DNA from: Candidatus Kapaibacterium sp.
Lineage (GTDB): Bacteria > Bacteroidota > Ignavibacteria > Kapaibacteriales > UBA7675
Direction: 5' to 3'
Length of the DNA: 54,607 bases
Assembly: GCA_028284775.1 (NCBI GenBank)
Contig: JANQRB010000145.1
Span: forward strand, 1-54,607
Part shown: positions 16,260 through 26,030 of the stretch, piece by piece
How the letters are laid out: each line of letters begins with the position of its first letter
How positions within the stretch are numbered: position 1 is the stretch's first letter
Made by a program: the position numbers and the translations under genes
Notes under the pieces: model-generated
Seen by the model: only the letters and a program-made list of their open reading frames with translations
Told to the model about the DNA's origin: nothing
Databases searched by the model: none

Positions 16260-16746
16260 CGAACACTCCTATGTAATAATTGATGATTGACGGCCCCTTG
16301 TCTTGATTGTCGGCGATTACCCGTCGGTCGAAATTAGCAAAAATCCCGCAATGCCATGGTTACGGCATCGAATGCATTGCAGCTCGCTCACTTCAATCGG
16401 CGGCAATTTAGCTCGCATTTGTCTTAGTCGGTGCAGCTTCCCGATCCTTACATCCTATGCTATAGTTCGCAGACAATGCGCCTGCCGTCGACTGAATTCA
16501 AGCGTCCCTTCCCGCCAGGCGCGACGTTTCGATCCGACCAAAATCAATTTTGACAGTCTTTCCGCCTGCCACCATTGAACGCAGATTAACGTTTGCCGAA
16601 TTCGTCCGGGAATGCTTGCTATGCCTCATAGAGCCGGCGTCCGAAAGCGGACGCCGGCCTGTTGTGTCGTGACATCGTGCCCGGGCCACAATCATTCTAT
16701 TGCCTGTTCAATACAGTGTGATTTTTGCCTGATGAGCAAATTTGGC
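16260..16746. other. Intergenic interval with one strong hairpin
   Basis: A perfect 11-bp GC-rich hairpin, GCCGGCGTCCG-AAAG-CGGACGCCGGC, lies at 16633-16658, about 90 bp beyond the stop of the tail-collar gene. Neither side has a T-tract, so it may be a weak terminator for that gene or a small repeat. No gene is seen. Confidence 0.5.
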
Positions 16747-17226
16747 TCAGGGAAGAACCGGATACGATCCTACCAACGCCATGGCATAGCGATAGCCGTT
16801 GTTCAGTTCGGGCATGTTCGGCAGTGCAAAGGTCGAGCCGTTGCCGCCGAAGGAATAGCCCAGGATGCTGAACAAGGCCTGATTGTCCGGCACTGACAAT
16901 AGCTGACCGTCGGCGGCAGCCCAGCCGCGCGGCAAGAACTCACTCTTAATCGGCATCATTTCACCCAGCGTTGGACTTGCTAAACCCTCTTCGTTCGGCA
17001 AGTGCCCGTGTATGGCGATCAGGTAGCGAAAGTTGTTGTTCAAAATCGGCAGATTGGGCAGCGCGAAGATGCCGTTCTCGCCCCCAAAGGAATAACCGAT
17101 GACGCCGAAGAGCGCTTCATCTTGCGATACCGTAATGAGTTGCCCCATGGAAAAAGCCCAGTTGCGCGGCGCGTAATGACCATGAAAGGGGATTAACTCT
17201 GCAATGAAAGGATTGGTTAAGGACAT
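16747..17226 (-). CDS. Tail-collar (MdpB-like) protein with two tandem domains
   Basis: The protein has 159 residues, with GGAG 9 bp before the ATG. It is two copies of the short phage tail-collar module. Each has Pro-Arg-(Asn/Gly)-Trp-Ala, Gly-Gln-Leu-(Ile/Leu), Ala-Leu-Phe-x-(Val/Ile)-(Ile/Leu)-Gly-Tyr-Ser-Phe-Gly-Gly and Phe-Ala-Leu-Pro-Asn-(Leu/Met)-Pro; the copies span about residues 5-75 and 85-155. Most bacterial genes of this type (microcystin-dependent protein, MdpB) carry one or more such modules outside prophages. No other phage gene lies nearby, so I do not call a prophage. The function is unknown. Confidence 0.88.
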   Translation of the reverse strand: MSLTNPFIAELIPFHGHYAPRNWAFSMGQLITVSQDEALFGVIGYSFGGENGIFALPNLPILNNNFRYLIAIHGHLPNEEGLASPTLGEMMPIKSEFLPRGWAAADGQLLSVPDNQALFSILGYSFGGNGSTFALPNMPELNNGYRYAMALVGSYPVLP

Positions 17227-17681
17227 ACCAAAATCTCCAATTGACTTATGTGTACAAGTGACTCCCCTAAAGTGGAAGCCTCCAGCTGTAAGGCGTGTAG
17301 ATTGATTATCCGATAATAATTACTGAAACAAGCGCGGTAAAGACATGGCGTGATCGTGCGGCTTGCCTCCTGAGGAACATAACAAGCAATAATATTTTAT
17401 TATTGCGACATAGCCAAGAAATTGCCGCGTAGCGAGTTGATTTCGCTGATGAGCGGGCCGCTGCCCGCCGGCGCGGAAGGCGATTGCCCTGGGAATGGTC
17501 TGCGAGTTGTCACACCGGCTCCGTCCGGACGTCAAAGCCCTGTCGAGCATGGAGACTGCCCGCCGAGCCGACCGTCGCGAGGCCGACGAAACCTGATTGC
17601 CAGACGGAAACCGCGCTTGCAAGTCTCCCAACCCGGCCCGGAGCAGTCTATTTCAGGAAGGATCTGAAGGAAGTACGATCA
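17227..17681. other. Divergent intergenic interval
   Basis: The divergent promoters of the tail-collar gene and the sigma factor gene must lie here. The sigma reading frame stays open 198 bp upstream of its ATG, but the codons look non-coding and no RBS is present there. No other feature was recognised. Confidence 0.5.
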
Positions 17682-18560
17682 ATGAACAGTCTATCTACAA
17701 GCTACGATGAATCCCTCGATCAGGAGTTGCGAGCCAAAGCGCTGCAGGGCAGCCGCTCCGCATTGGGCGCTTTGTTGGAACGACACCAGCACTTCATCTA
17801 CAACATAGTGTGGAAAATGGTGCTCAATCCCGACGACGCGGAAGACATCACCCAGGATATCGTTGTCAAGATTATTACCAATCTGGCGCGCTTCCGCGGC
17901 GAGAGCGCTCTGCGCACCTGGATCTATCGCATTGCCATTAATCATGTCCTGAGCCTCAAACGTCAGCGCGCCGAATTCGGCATTTCCACTTTTGCAAAAT
18001 TCGGACAATCGCTCGACACAATTGCTGATAGCGACTATCCCCGCGACCATGCGCCGTCGCCTGAAGATCAGATGGTTGTGGAAGAGGCGAAGCTTGGCTG
18101 TACCACTGCAATGCTGATCTGTCTGGACCGTGAGGAACGTATTGTGTATGTGTTGGGTGAAATTTTTGAAGTCGATCACGCACTCGGCGCGGAGGTATTA
18201 GAGATCAGCAAGGACAATTTCCGTCAGCGTCTGGCGCGCGCGCGAAAAAACTTAAACAGTTTCATTCAGAACAAATGCGGCCTGGTTAACAAAAATAATC
18301 CCTGCCGTTGTCGCAAAAAGACCCAAGGTTTCATTGAGCGCGGTTGGGTCGATCCGCACAAGCTCAAATTCAATACCCACTATGTGCGCCGCATCCACGA
18401 CACGGTCGAGAGCCGTATGGATGGAATCGCTTCGATCCTTGAGCAGGAATACGCGGCGATCTATCGTAAGCATCCCTACCAGGAAAGAGCGGGGCTTGCG
18501 CTGAAGATCAAGGAAATTATCGCGGGGCCGCAGTTTAAGGACGTTTTTCATCTCAACTGA
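17682..18560 (+). CDS. ECF sigma factor with C-terminal extension
   Basis: The protein has 292 residues from the ATG at 17682, with GAAGGAAG upstream. Region 2 (about 25-95) has Asp-Asp-Ala-Glu-Asp-Ile-Thr-Gln-Asp (51-59) and Arg-Thr-Trp-Ile-Tyr-Arg-Ile-Ala-Ile-Asn. Region 4 (about 135-195) has Leu-Asp-Arg-Glu-Glu-Arg and a helix-turn-helix ending Arg-Gln-Arg-Leu-Ala-Arg-Ala-Arg. About 95 extra residues follow, starting with a Cys-rich patch (Cys199, Cys208, Cys210). Such extensions in ECF factors often sense a signal or replace an anti-sigma factor. No anti-sigma gene is adjacent, which fits the extension being regulatory. The target promoters are unknown. Confidence 0.9.
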   Translation: MNSLSTSYDESLDQELRAKALQGSRSALGALLERHQHFIYNIVWKMVLNPDDAEDITQDIVVKIITNLARFRGESALRTWIYRIAINHVLSLKRQRAEFGISTFAKFGQSLDTIADSDYPRDHAPSPEDQMVVEEAKLGCTTAMLICLDREERIVYVLGEIFEVDHALGAEVLEISKDNFRQRLARARKNLNSFIQNKCGLVNKNNPCRCRKKTQGFIERGWVDPHKLKFNTHYVRRIHDTVESRMDGIASILEQEYAAIYRKHPYQERAGLALKIKEIIAGPQFKDVFHLN

Positions 18561-19669
18561 CCGATTCTGCCGGATGCTGTCTATATCACACGGACTCATT
18601 AGCGTGAATATATTGAGCAAGGCGAGCTTGCATTCCCCGGCTCCACCATTCATTGCTTGCCCGGTGGCGCGTTTGACCGTCCCGTATTCTTGCGTTTTAG
18701 AATACAAATGAACGCTGTCAAGCTACTCGCTAAACTGCAGAGCTCCATCCTGCGGGTTTCCCTCAAATACTCAGCAATACTTTAATGTTGCGTCTTCGGC
18801 ACAGGATGAAGATCCGGCGCTGAACAGTGTGACTAATTGTTGCAATAATGATTGTTTCTGCGCCGGGTGCGGATTTTCCTATCCCGTCAAATAATGTTGG
18901 AGTTGCCGATGAATCGCGGATACGAACCTGCTTAACGCTGCGAGACTTCCGATTAGTATAGTCGTGCATCCGAGGTGGGCTGACGCAAGTTGTCAATACA
19001 TCAATTGTCAGCCGTATCGCTGTATAGAACAGCCTTTCGCTTGCCGGTTCAGCGAACAATGCTGAGCTATGAGTGAACTAGCGGCATGCAGCTCAGCTTG
19101 GCTTAAGCTCGCTCAGATCCTCGCGCGTGCGTCCGGATTCGATTGCGCCGCTCGCTATGCCATTGGCTGATGCCTGGCCCGGAGCTCATTTGTTATACTC
19201 TGACAGCTTTCAAAAATCGAAATCACACAGAATTGTTGCCCGCAGGTATCGATTTCTGCAACTGTCGGTTTGTTGCATTACAAATCGATTGAACCGGCGA
19301 AATGTCGCTCGACGAGCAATGTTGTCGTGCAAGTCGGGCAATCCGGTGGGATTGCGGAGCCGGCAGCATTAACAGATGCCCTCAAGCCGACAACAGGCCG
19401 GGAAAGGTCTCTGCCCGCCTGTCGCCTTGCGCTTGAAGCAGTTTATCGATTCGGACTGCTGAGCATCGAATCCCGAGCGGATACTGTGGCAGCGCTATGA
19501 GAGACTACACAGGATACTCGACGTGAAATTGGAAACCGCTGCAATATCCATACACAAAAATGTTGTATTCTGAGGGCTGATGGGCAGCGTATGTTGCGTG
19601 GGAATCTTGGCAAATGCGCTGCCCATTCTTTTCAGGCTGCTGATTTGTGTGAAGAGGAGCGCTGCCTCG
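18561..19669. other. 1.1-kb gene-free interval with a hairpin
   Basis: No convincing gene is present on either strand. Near its right end, 19580-19626, is a 10-bp stem ATGGGCAGCG/CGCTGCCCAT with a 27-nt loop followed by TTCTTTTC on the plus strand. It could end an unannotated small RNA. Nothing else was recognised. Confidence 0.45.
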
Positions 19670-20296
19670 TCAGGAAGCATCGCCATAGATGTCTTTCATC
19701 ATTGCGGCCATCTCGCCTAGTTGATCGGAGCCTGCGTCCTCCAGGTGGGTGATTACGCTTTGCCGATCCTCGGGCCGGCGATTTTGATTGAGCTTGAATT
19801 TGCCTTCGAGTTTCGTAATGTCTATGCGAAAACCGACAATGCCCTTGAGCATTGCCTGCAATTGTTCCGAGGGGAGTTTATCCAGGCGCCAGGGCAGCGG
19901 AAAAGCCGTTTCGTTCTTGTTGCTTAACTTGTTTAACACATCGATCGCCTCGGCGTCGTTTTCCAGGATTGCAATACGTCCGCTTACATGAACCGTGGTG
20001 AAATTCCAGGTCGGCACCTGTCGCTCCGAAACGTACCACGACGGACTAATGTAGGTGTGCGGACCATTAAACACGACGCAGTGATCGCTGGAACTCCGCA
20101 GCATCTGCCAGTGAACATTAGCGCGCGCAAAGTGTCCAAACAGTACTCGATTGACTTTGTCGAGGTAAAAGGGCAGGTGACTGATGTGCAAATCGCCTTC
20201 GGCGCTGCTTATCAGCATCCCGAAGCCGATATCTTCGATGAAGCGGAGCATTTTTTCTTCATCCGTCACCGCAAAATGTTTGGGGATATACATCAT
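19670..20296 (-). CDS. paiB: PaiB-family FMN-binding protein
   Basis: The protein has 208 residues. All the family signatures are present: Met-Tyr-Ile-Pro-Lys-His-Phe at the start, His-Phe-Ala-Arg-Ala-Asn-Val-His-Trp near 55-63, Gly-Pro-His-Thr-Tyr-Ile-Ser-Pro-Ser-Trp-Tyr near 78-88, Val-Pro-Thr-Trp-Asn-Phe near 93, and Asn-Gln-Asn-Arg near the C-terminus followed by Glu-Asp-Arg. PaiB proteins have a split-barrel flavin-binding fold and were named for negative control of sporulation and protease genes in Bacillus. The true biochemical role is probably flavin-related. The gene is monocistronic here. The start codon may be either of two adjacent ATGs. Confidence 0.93.
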   Translation of the reverse strand: MMYIPKHFAVTDEEKMLRFIEDIGFGMLISSAEGDLHISHLPFYLDKVNRVLFGHFARANVHWQMLRSSSDHCVVFNGPHTYISPSWYVSERQVPTWNFTTVHVSGRIAILENDAEAIDVLNKLSNKNETAFPLPWRLDKLPSEQLQAMLKGIVGFRIDITKLEGKFKLNQNRRPEDRQSVITHLEDAGSDQLGEMAAMMKDIYGDAS

Positions 20297-20978
20297 AATA
20301 CTGACTCAGAGTTCGAGAGTATTCACGCCATCCGGCCAAAATACGCTTCTGCAGCATCAGTGCCGCAGCCAAATCCCCATGATAAGCATTTTCGCGCGAG
20401 CGGCGCTTTTACAAGCCAATTGCATCGATCTTCCCGAGTGATCCGGGCAGGCGGCGGGCGGTGATTTTTTTCCCGGTGATAGCGACCCGCAACGCCGTCG
20501 ACGATTTCCCCGGCCTTGTTGTCGATGGGCCTGGAAGCAATTTGCTCGAAGTGCGGACGCGCCGGAGGACCATCAATCTTCCGACACCCTTGAGGGAAGG
20601 TATCCCCCATAGCTTTGTTAACTGCGACAAGCTTGAGGGGGGATATTCAGGCGCAAAACGGTCTGATAAGAATGCGCGAAGAGCATGCACAGCGATGATC
20701 GATTCCATCCCTGACACGCCCTTCGCGGCGGTGCTCCAATTTACAACTCGATTGGAGTTCAAGCTATTATTGACACAACATAGCGCTGCGATATGGTCGC
20801 GGGCCTGAAGATCGCTGGGATGTCATATCCATCGCATTCACTTCTCAGCGAGAGCTACCGGCGCTGAAATCCGCAGGACCAGACCTCGAATCGAGCGCTT
20901 TATGGCTCTGTTCCCTGGCGCCCTAAATCGTCGTTACGCTATGTGAGTCCGATCCACCCCATGACGGACGAGGTCCAC
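20297..20978. other. Gene-poor interval
   Basis: Open frames on both strands (up to about 115 codons) have no family-like sequence, no RBS and overlap each other. I see no RNA or repeat here. Confidence 0.45.
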
Positions 20979-21617
20979 TTAAAAAGCGAAGCCCAATCCG
21001 AATGACAGATAGCTTACATCATCGGCAATGTAGTAACTGACTTCCGGAATGATGCGGTTTTTCTTACCGATCGAGAGAGTTGTCGAGCCACCGAAAAACG
21101 AAAAGAAGTCGCTGTCGTCGTTACCGGAAACACTGCGCAAAATTACCTTCGGCGAGAATGTTACGCTGAAGCTCTTCGAGAAATTGTAAGTGAACAGTGC
21201 GGCCGGATAAAAGTCAAAAATTGTCGTTGTCGATTCATCATCGCCGTCGGTAGTATTCACATCAATTGAAAAGCTCGAATAGCCGATTCCCAGGTCCGCC
21301 GCGATATCCCAGCCATCCTTCGTATCCATAAATTGGTACTTGCCGTCGACGACAAAGGAGAAAGGGTATACTTTGACGCCTGCTTCAAAGTTCTTAAACA
21401 ATCCGATGCGGTAAAACGCCTCCGGAACGATATAGTTGATGTCTTCAAAAAATTCGCTCTCTCCATCCAGCGATACTTTAGTAGATGTGAGAGCAATGCC
21501 TGTCTCGCTGTCACCAGGGTCCAGTGTTTGAGCCCGCTGATACGAACTGGTGCTGATACAACTGCTCAAACTGACAACTGCCAGTGCCACAGTGAAAAAT
21601 AGGAGCATCCTTCGCAT
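20979..21617 (-). CDS. Lipid-anchored outer-membrane beta-barrel-like protein
   Basis: The protein has 212 residues from the ATG at 21617, which has AAGGAA upstream. A longer in-frame start about 315 bp upstream is rejected because the signal sequence begins here. The signal ends in a lipobox, Val-Val-Ser-Leu-Ser-Ser-Cys20. The rest is a series of amphipathic strands (for example Phe-Glu-Ala-Gly-Val-Lys-Val-Tyr and Ala-Ala-Asp-Leu-Gly-Ile-Gly-Tyr) and the last residue is Phe, typical of outer-membrane barrels. It is likely exposed in the outer membrane; the combination of lipid anchor and barrel is seen in some Bacteroidota proteins. No specific family is assigned. Confidence 0.78.
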   Translation of the reverse strand: MRRMLLFFTVALAVVSLSSCISTSSYQRAQTLDPGDSETGIALTSTKVSLDGESEFFEDINYIVPEAFYRIGLFKNFEAGVKVYPFSFVVDGKYQFMDTKDGWDIAADLGIGYSSFSIDVNTTDGDDESTTTIFDFYPAALFTYNFSKSFSVTFSPKVILRSVSGNDDSDFFSFFGGSTTLSIGKKNRIIPEVSYYIADDVSYLSFGLGFAF

Positions 21618-22670
21618 AACCGTTCCTTGAATAATGTGAAATGAATGTCTGCTACAGGGAGCCTGGGCCAGGCTTTGCAAGCCGAGTCTCGCGTAGTTTG
21701 TTCTGAAATGAGAGCTTGCGCACCGCCCATAGCCGCAGACAGTGATACAAAGCCGTCGAAATGACAGGGTACGAGTAGTCGAAAACAGACTATTGTCGAC
21801 GCGACCGAAAATCCGAATCGCAATCGGGCGCAGTTTGTTAAGGCTAACCGACAATAGTTCGCCAGCCAGGTTGCCAGTCAGCTCCGGCACTTCTCCGGGT
21901 GCTAAAGAAGTAGCCGATTTCAAATGGCGCAAGCGTTAATTCTGCTGACAGCACTGACTACGGTATTCGTCTCTTCACCAAAGGGGTAAAGAATCACGAA
22001 ACCGATGTCTAACCTCAGAGATCCGGCAATCGCTGACTTTTTTCAATTTCCGAGTAAATGTTGTGTACAAACTATAGTTTAATTCAGGCCCTGCCAGGAA
22101 AGGCGCTACCTGAAAAGTAAACAATGTCGTACCGAAAGGGTGTCAAACGTTCAGTCACACTGTTAAGAAGCGCTCAAAACAGATTGACGTTGACAGGCAG
22201 GGAATTTGAATGACATTGGTTTAAAATCCGTGTGCGAATATACACTTGCGGGCAAATTCGCGCAAATTTAAATGTATCGCTGCCCTTGTAGCGGTAATAG
22301 TTTGCCGCTCTGGCTATGTAAATTGCGAGTCAGGCTCAATGCGTATCACAGCTGCAGCGTTTTTAGTAATCAAGGCCTGGCGCTGTCGATTCCGATTGCC
22401 CAGACTATATTGTCCGAGATCCGAAGTCGCGCGTAACAGGCATCAGTCCGGCTGCCGGTGCCGGGACGCGACCGGAACGATCGGCCGCAGTCCCGGCAAA
22501 CACATTGCGAGGTATTCACGTTCAGCCGGCAAACCTCTGTATGGCTGATAAAAGCCTTTACAGAATCAACAGTAAAGGCAGGATCCTAAGAACACCAGCC
22601 GCTATATTTCAATGTGTGAATATCTCGCCGGCCCTGCTGATCCCGTCGAAGTCCACTGCTGGCGCGATCT
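21618..22670. other. 1-kb gene-poor interval
   Basis: The only structure recognised is the minus-strand terminator at 22550-22579. Open frames here are short and unsupported. Confidence 0.5.
22550..22579 (-). terminator. Terminator of the DUF2167 gene
   Basis: On the minus strand, GCCTTTAC/GTAAAGGC (8 bp, 10-nt loop) is followed by TTTTATC, about 90 bp after the stop of the DUF2167 gene. Confidence 0.7.
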
Positions 22671-23627
22671 TCAGGCGCTGCCACTTGTTTGCGGGCTATC
22701 CTGCTCTTCGCTGCTGCGACCGAAGAAGAATTTACGGATGATCGCGCCAACTGCAATCAGGCCTACGAGGATCAGCTTCCAGCCCTTAGCCAGCAGCGCA
22801 AAGAAGCCGGTTTTGGCGAGTACTTTTCCCGCGATCAGACCGCCGACGCCATAGGCCGCCACGTGATCGATTTCAGGGTCGAAGTCGGCATAGGTATTGC
22901 CCTCGGTGAAGTTAACGCTGCCGATGACCGGCTGTATACGCTGCTCGATCACCGGCAGCTGATCCATGGTGCCGATGGCGTTGAGTACCAGAACCCCGCG
23001 CCGGCCAAGCGCGCGAATGTTATAGTTAAGTGAGTTTGTTTCAGAGCTGCCGAATTGCGCTTCTTTGGCCCAGTACAACTTCTTGCTTTGGGTATCGTAG
23101 TGCGGCGCTGTGGCCCAGCCGATCAGCGTGACCGGCTCGTAGCCCATCTGTTCTCGGACGGCATTGGCCTTCTCGGTGGATTCCTGCATTTGTTCCAGCA
23201 GGTCGTCATAGTCAATGTCGGCGGCGTCGCTGTCGTCAACATAACCCTCCTTGCTGAAGGAGATTTCGATCGCCCATGTTTCATCGTCGAGCGGACCGTA
23301 TTCCGCTGGAAAGAGCATACCCAGCGTCTCCGACGGCAGGTTGCCCCAGATGTCTTCCAACACCGTTTTCGATTGCTGCGGATCGAGATATTTAAAACCA
23401 TCTGGTACCTGCAAGCGGGCGATGCCGTCGCCTAGCTCGATTGCACCGCTCTGATAGGTGAAGGAACTGGCGATGCTGTCCTGCGCCTGAACTAAGCTGT
23501 CGTACGAGATGCCGAGGCTATCGAACATTGCCGCAATGTCCACTGAATCTGTAGTGCCGTCCTGCCCTTCGGCCGCCTGTGAATACAGTAAAGCCGACAG
23601 CATGAGCACGCATGCAATAATTTTCAC
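22671..23627 (-). CDS. DUF2167 membrane protein
   Basis: The protein has 318 residues and starts at a GTG with GGAG 6-7 bp upstream. A signal peptide covers about residues 1-21. The central domain carries the family pattern: Gly-Tyr-Val-Asp-Asp-Ser-Asp-Ala-Ala-Asp-Ile-Asp-Tyr-Asp, Leu-Ile-Gly-Trp-Ala, Lys-Lys-Leu-Tyr-Trp-Ala-Lys-Glu, and Leu-Gly-Arg-Arg-Gly-Val-Leu-Val-Leu-Asn. A Gly-rich Ala-Gly-Lys-Val-Leu-Ala-Lys segment leads to a C-terminal transmembrane helix near 275-300. DUF2167 proteins are inner-membrane proteins of unknown function with a large periplasmic domain. It is monocistronic with its own terminator. Confidence 0.93.
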   Translation of the reverse strand: MKIIACVLMLSALLYSQAAEGQDGTTDSVDIAAMFDSLGISYDSLVQAQDSIASSFTYQSGAIELGDGIARLQVPDGFKYLDPQQSKTVLEDIWGNLPSETLGMLFPAEYGPLDDETWAIEISFSKEGYVDDSDAADIDYDDLLEQMQESTEKANAVREQMGYEPVTLIGWATAPHYDTQSKKLYWAKEAQFGSSETNSLNYNIRALGRRGVLVLNAIGTMDQLPVIEQRIQPVIGSVNFTEGNTYADFDPEIDHVAAYGVGGLIAGKVLAKTGFFALLAKGWKLILVGLIAVGAIIRKFFFGRSSEEQDSPQTSGSA

Positions 23628-23818
23628 CGTTTTCTCCGTTGAATGAATTTGAGGATAGATAGTGTAAAGCAGACTCCGGCCGTCATATCCGGAGCTTCTC
23701 GCTGGGGTGACAGGTGATAGCGATTAGGACCCGAAAGTTGACAGCCTGAAATAGTATCTGATCAAAACCGCGCAAGTGCACGTTGAGCGTCGAGTTCCTC
23801 TTTGTTTAACAAAGACTG

Positions 23819-25816
23819 TTAATCTGCTGTTTGTTCAATTTTGTTGATTGCCTTCTGCGCTTCAGTCGCTAGCTCGGCGTCGTCGAGCTCCAGCACCCGG
23901 CGGAATTTCACCAGGGCTTCTGCAGCGCGATCGAGTGCGAGCAGACTTTTGCCGTATTCGTTGAAGGCAAAGGAATAACTGTCGTTCAATTCCGTCGCCC
24001 GATCGAATTTGATGAGCGCCTCTTGATGTTTGTCTTGATCCGCCAGGGCTTCGCCCCATGAACAAAAAGCCATGGCATACGAGCTGTCATGCGAGATCGC
24101 CTGTTGATATTTGGCGATTGCCTGATCGTACTTGCCGCTTTTGCGCAGCAGCTCGCCCCAACTGTTAAAGTACATTTGTGCCTTGCTTGAATCGTTTTCG
24201 ATCGCCAATCGATAAACTTTGACAGCCTGATCGGCTTGCTCTGTTTCCCTGAGTGTTCGCGCCCACAGCAAATAGGCCGCCGTGTAGCCGCTTTCACATT
24301 CCGTTGCCCGCCTGAACTTTGCGCAGGCCCCGGCCGGATCGTTCATCGCCTGCAAGGCTCCTCCCCACTCGTAATAGGCCCTGGCATAGCAGGAGTCTAT
24401 GGCAAGCGCTTGTTGATACGCAAGAATCGCTTCAGTATAGTCGCCGGTTTTTTCATGAACCAAACCGCGGTTCAGATAGGCGTATTTGTAATCTTTATTC
24501 ACGTCAATCGCTTGCCGGTACCTGCTGAGAGCCTCTTCGTAGCGATCGGCATCCAGTAGCATATTGCCCCAGCTATTGTAGACCCATTCGTCGTTCGGAT
24601 TCAGCGTGCCAGCCGCCTGGTACTGCAGCTCAGCATTGCCAATATCACCAAGATCAGTCAACGCGGCGGCCCAGTTGCAGTGCACCCAGTAGGAGCTTGA
24701 GTCCAGCTCCAGTGCCCGCCGATACTTGCTGATTGCGGCCTGCGGCTGGTCGTTCGCGGCTAGTGTCAGGCCCCACTGGTTAAACAGATATGTCGATGCC
24801 GAATCCAGCTTGGCCGCCGACTCCAGCAGCTCCAGCGCCTGCCGGACTGCATTGCTCTCGCGTAAGGCGCGCGCCCAGTTCACACGCGCCGATGTATAGT
24901 CGGGCTTAAGTTTGATTGCCAGCCGGAACTGTTCGATCGCCCCTTCGAAGTCTTCCATTTCCAGCAGGGTGTTTCCCAGGCCGTTGACTGCCGCAGCATC
25001 GTCCGGGAACCTGGCAATCGTTTGTCGATACCTTGTCAGGGCGGCTTCATACTCTTCCATTTGGCGCAGTACATCGGCCCAATTGTTGTAAGGGCTGCGG
25101 TAGTGCGGCCAGATCGCAATCGCCTTGCGGTACAGCTCGATCGCTTCTTCGAACTGTTCTTGTTCTTCGAGTATCAGTCCCCAGTTGTTGTAGGCATAGG
25201 CGTAGGTGGAGTCTATGCGGAGAGCCTGCCGGTACATGAAAACAGCGCTGTCGTTTTGCTGCAAATTGTTCAGCGCAATTCCCCAATCATTGTAAACGGC
25301 GGCATTCGAAGGTTCCAAAGCAAGCGTTCGTTCGTAATAGGGAATCGCTTCCCGGTAGTATCCCTGCCGGCTGAGTGCATAGCCCCAATAGAGATATGCG
25401 CCGGCATGCATGGAATCGAGGCTGATGGCCCGACGATACTGGCTGATGGCCTCATCGTACTTGCCCAGGGCAAGCAAGGATCTGCCCATAAAGATCCAGA
25501 GTTCCGGATCTTCCTCCTTAGCGGCTGCAGACTTTCGAAAATAGCGCAGCGCCTCTTCATACTGAACCGAGCGGAAGCAGGATTTCGCGTAATCAAAATA
25601 GAGGCTCTCGTCCGTGGAGTCCAGCGCCAGCGCCTTGCGGTATAACTCGGCGGCGCGCTCGTAGTCGCCGCTATGCTCATAATAGCGGGCCAGTTTCAGA
25701 AATTTGTTTGGCGATTTGACCTGGCTTTTATAGAGCCGCTGTGACTGGCAGGCGGCAAGGATCAGAAGCACGAGCAGCAGGCAAGGCAGGGAGAGCGCCC
25801 GAACACGAATTGCCAT
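23819..25816 (-). CDS. Large TPR lipoprotein
   Basis: The protein has 665 residues. A lipobox, Leu-Ile-Leu-Ala-Ala-Cys23, shows export and lipid anchoring. From about residue 38 to the end are some 18 tetratricopeptide repeats of 34 residues, with the usual Trp/Tyr at position 4, Gly-8 and Ala-20 (for example Asn-Asn-Trp-Gly-Leu-Ile-Leu-Glu-Glu and Tyr-Arg-Lys-Ala-Ile). Nothing but TPR is present, so it is a protein-protein scaffold in the periplasm or on the cell surface. Many units carry an Asn-x-Trp-Gly variant, which suggests expansion by internal duplication. No partner gene is adjacent. Confidence 0.93.
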   Translation of the reverse strand: MAIRVRALSLPCLLLVLLILAACQSQRLYKSQVKSPNKFLKLARYYEHSGDYERAAELYRKALALDSTDESLYFDYAKSCFRSVQYEEALRYFRKSAAAKEEDPELWIFMGRSLLALGKYDEAISQYRRAISLDSMHAGAYLYWGYALSRQGYYREAIPYYERTLALEPSNAAVYNDWGIALNNLQQNDSAVFMYRQALRIDSTYAYAYNNWGLILEEQEQFEEAIELYRKAIAIWPHYRSPYNNWADVLRQMEEYEAALTRYRQTIARFPDDAAAVNGLGNTLLEMEDFEGAIEQFRLAIKLKPDYTSARVNWARALRESNAVRQALELLESAAKLDSASTYLFNQWGLTLAANDQPQAAISKYRRALELDSSSYWVHCNWAAALTDLGDIGNAELQYQAAGTLNPNDEWVYNSWGNMLLDADRYEEALSRYRQAIDVNKDYKYAYLNRGLVHEKTGDYTEAILAYQQALAIDSCYARAYYEWGGALQAMNDPAGACAKFRRATECESGYTAAYLLWARTLRETEQADQAVKVYRLAIENDSSKAQMYFNSWGELLRKSGKYDQAIAKYQQAISHDSSYAMAFCSWGEALADQDKHQEALIKFDRATELNDSYSFAFNEYGKSLLALDRAAEALVKFRRVLELDDAELATEAQKAINKIEQTAD

Positions 25817-25964
25817 TCCACTATCATTGAAAACTTGGAACAGTGTTTTCTTCCAGATTAGGGATAAACAAAGAGGACTCCGAGCACAGATTCGAAGCCG
25901 GGGTAAGGGTGGCGGATGAATGCGAATTTACAGTGTGAATGTTTTAATTCAAAGAAAACAGCGC

Positions 25965-25998
25965 AAAAGGGCTGATCCACTGCCACGGACCAGCCCTT
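25965..25998 (-). terminator. Terminator of the T9SS protease gene
   Basis: On the minus strand, AAGGGCTG pairs with CAGCCCTT across a 16-nt loop that can itself pair, followed by TTGCGCTGTTTTCTTT. It lies 33 bp past the stop codon at 26031. Confidence 0.6.
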
Positions 25999-26030
25999 CG
26001 CGCGTTACCGTTCAGATCGATACACGCTCT

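Noticed and set aside
16747..17226. Prophage tail module
   Set aside because: Only a tail-collar (MdpB-like) gene is present; no other phage genes flank it.
17484..17681. Upstream extension of the sigma factor
   Set aside because: The frame is open but has no RBS, and the real start with GAAGGAAG lies at 17682.
21618..21932. N-terminal extension of the outer-membrane lipoprotein
   Set aside because: The lipoprotein signal begins at the internal ATG at 21617, which has its own RBS.
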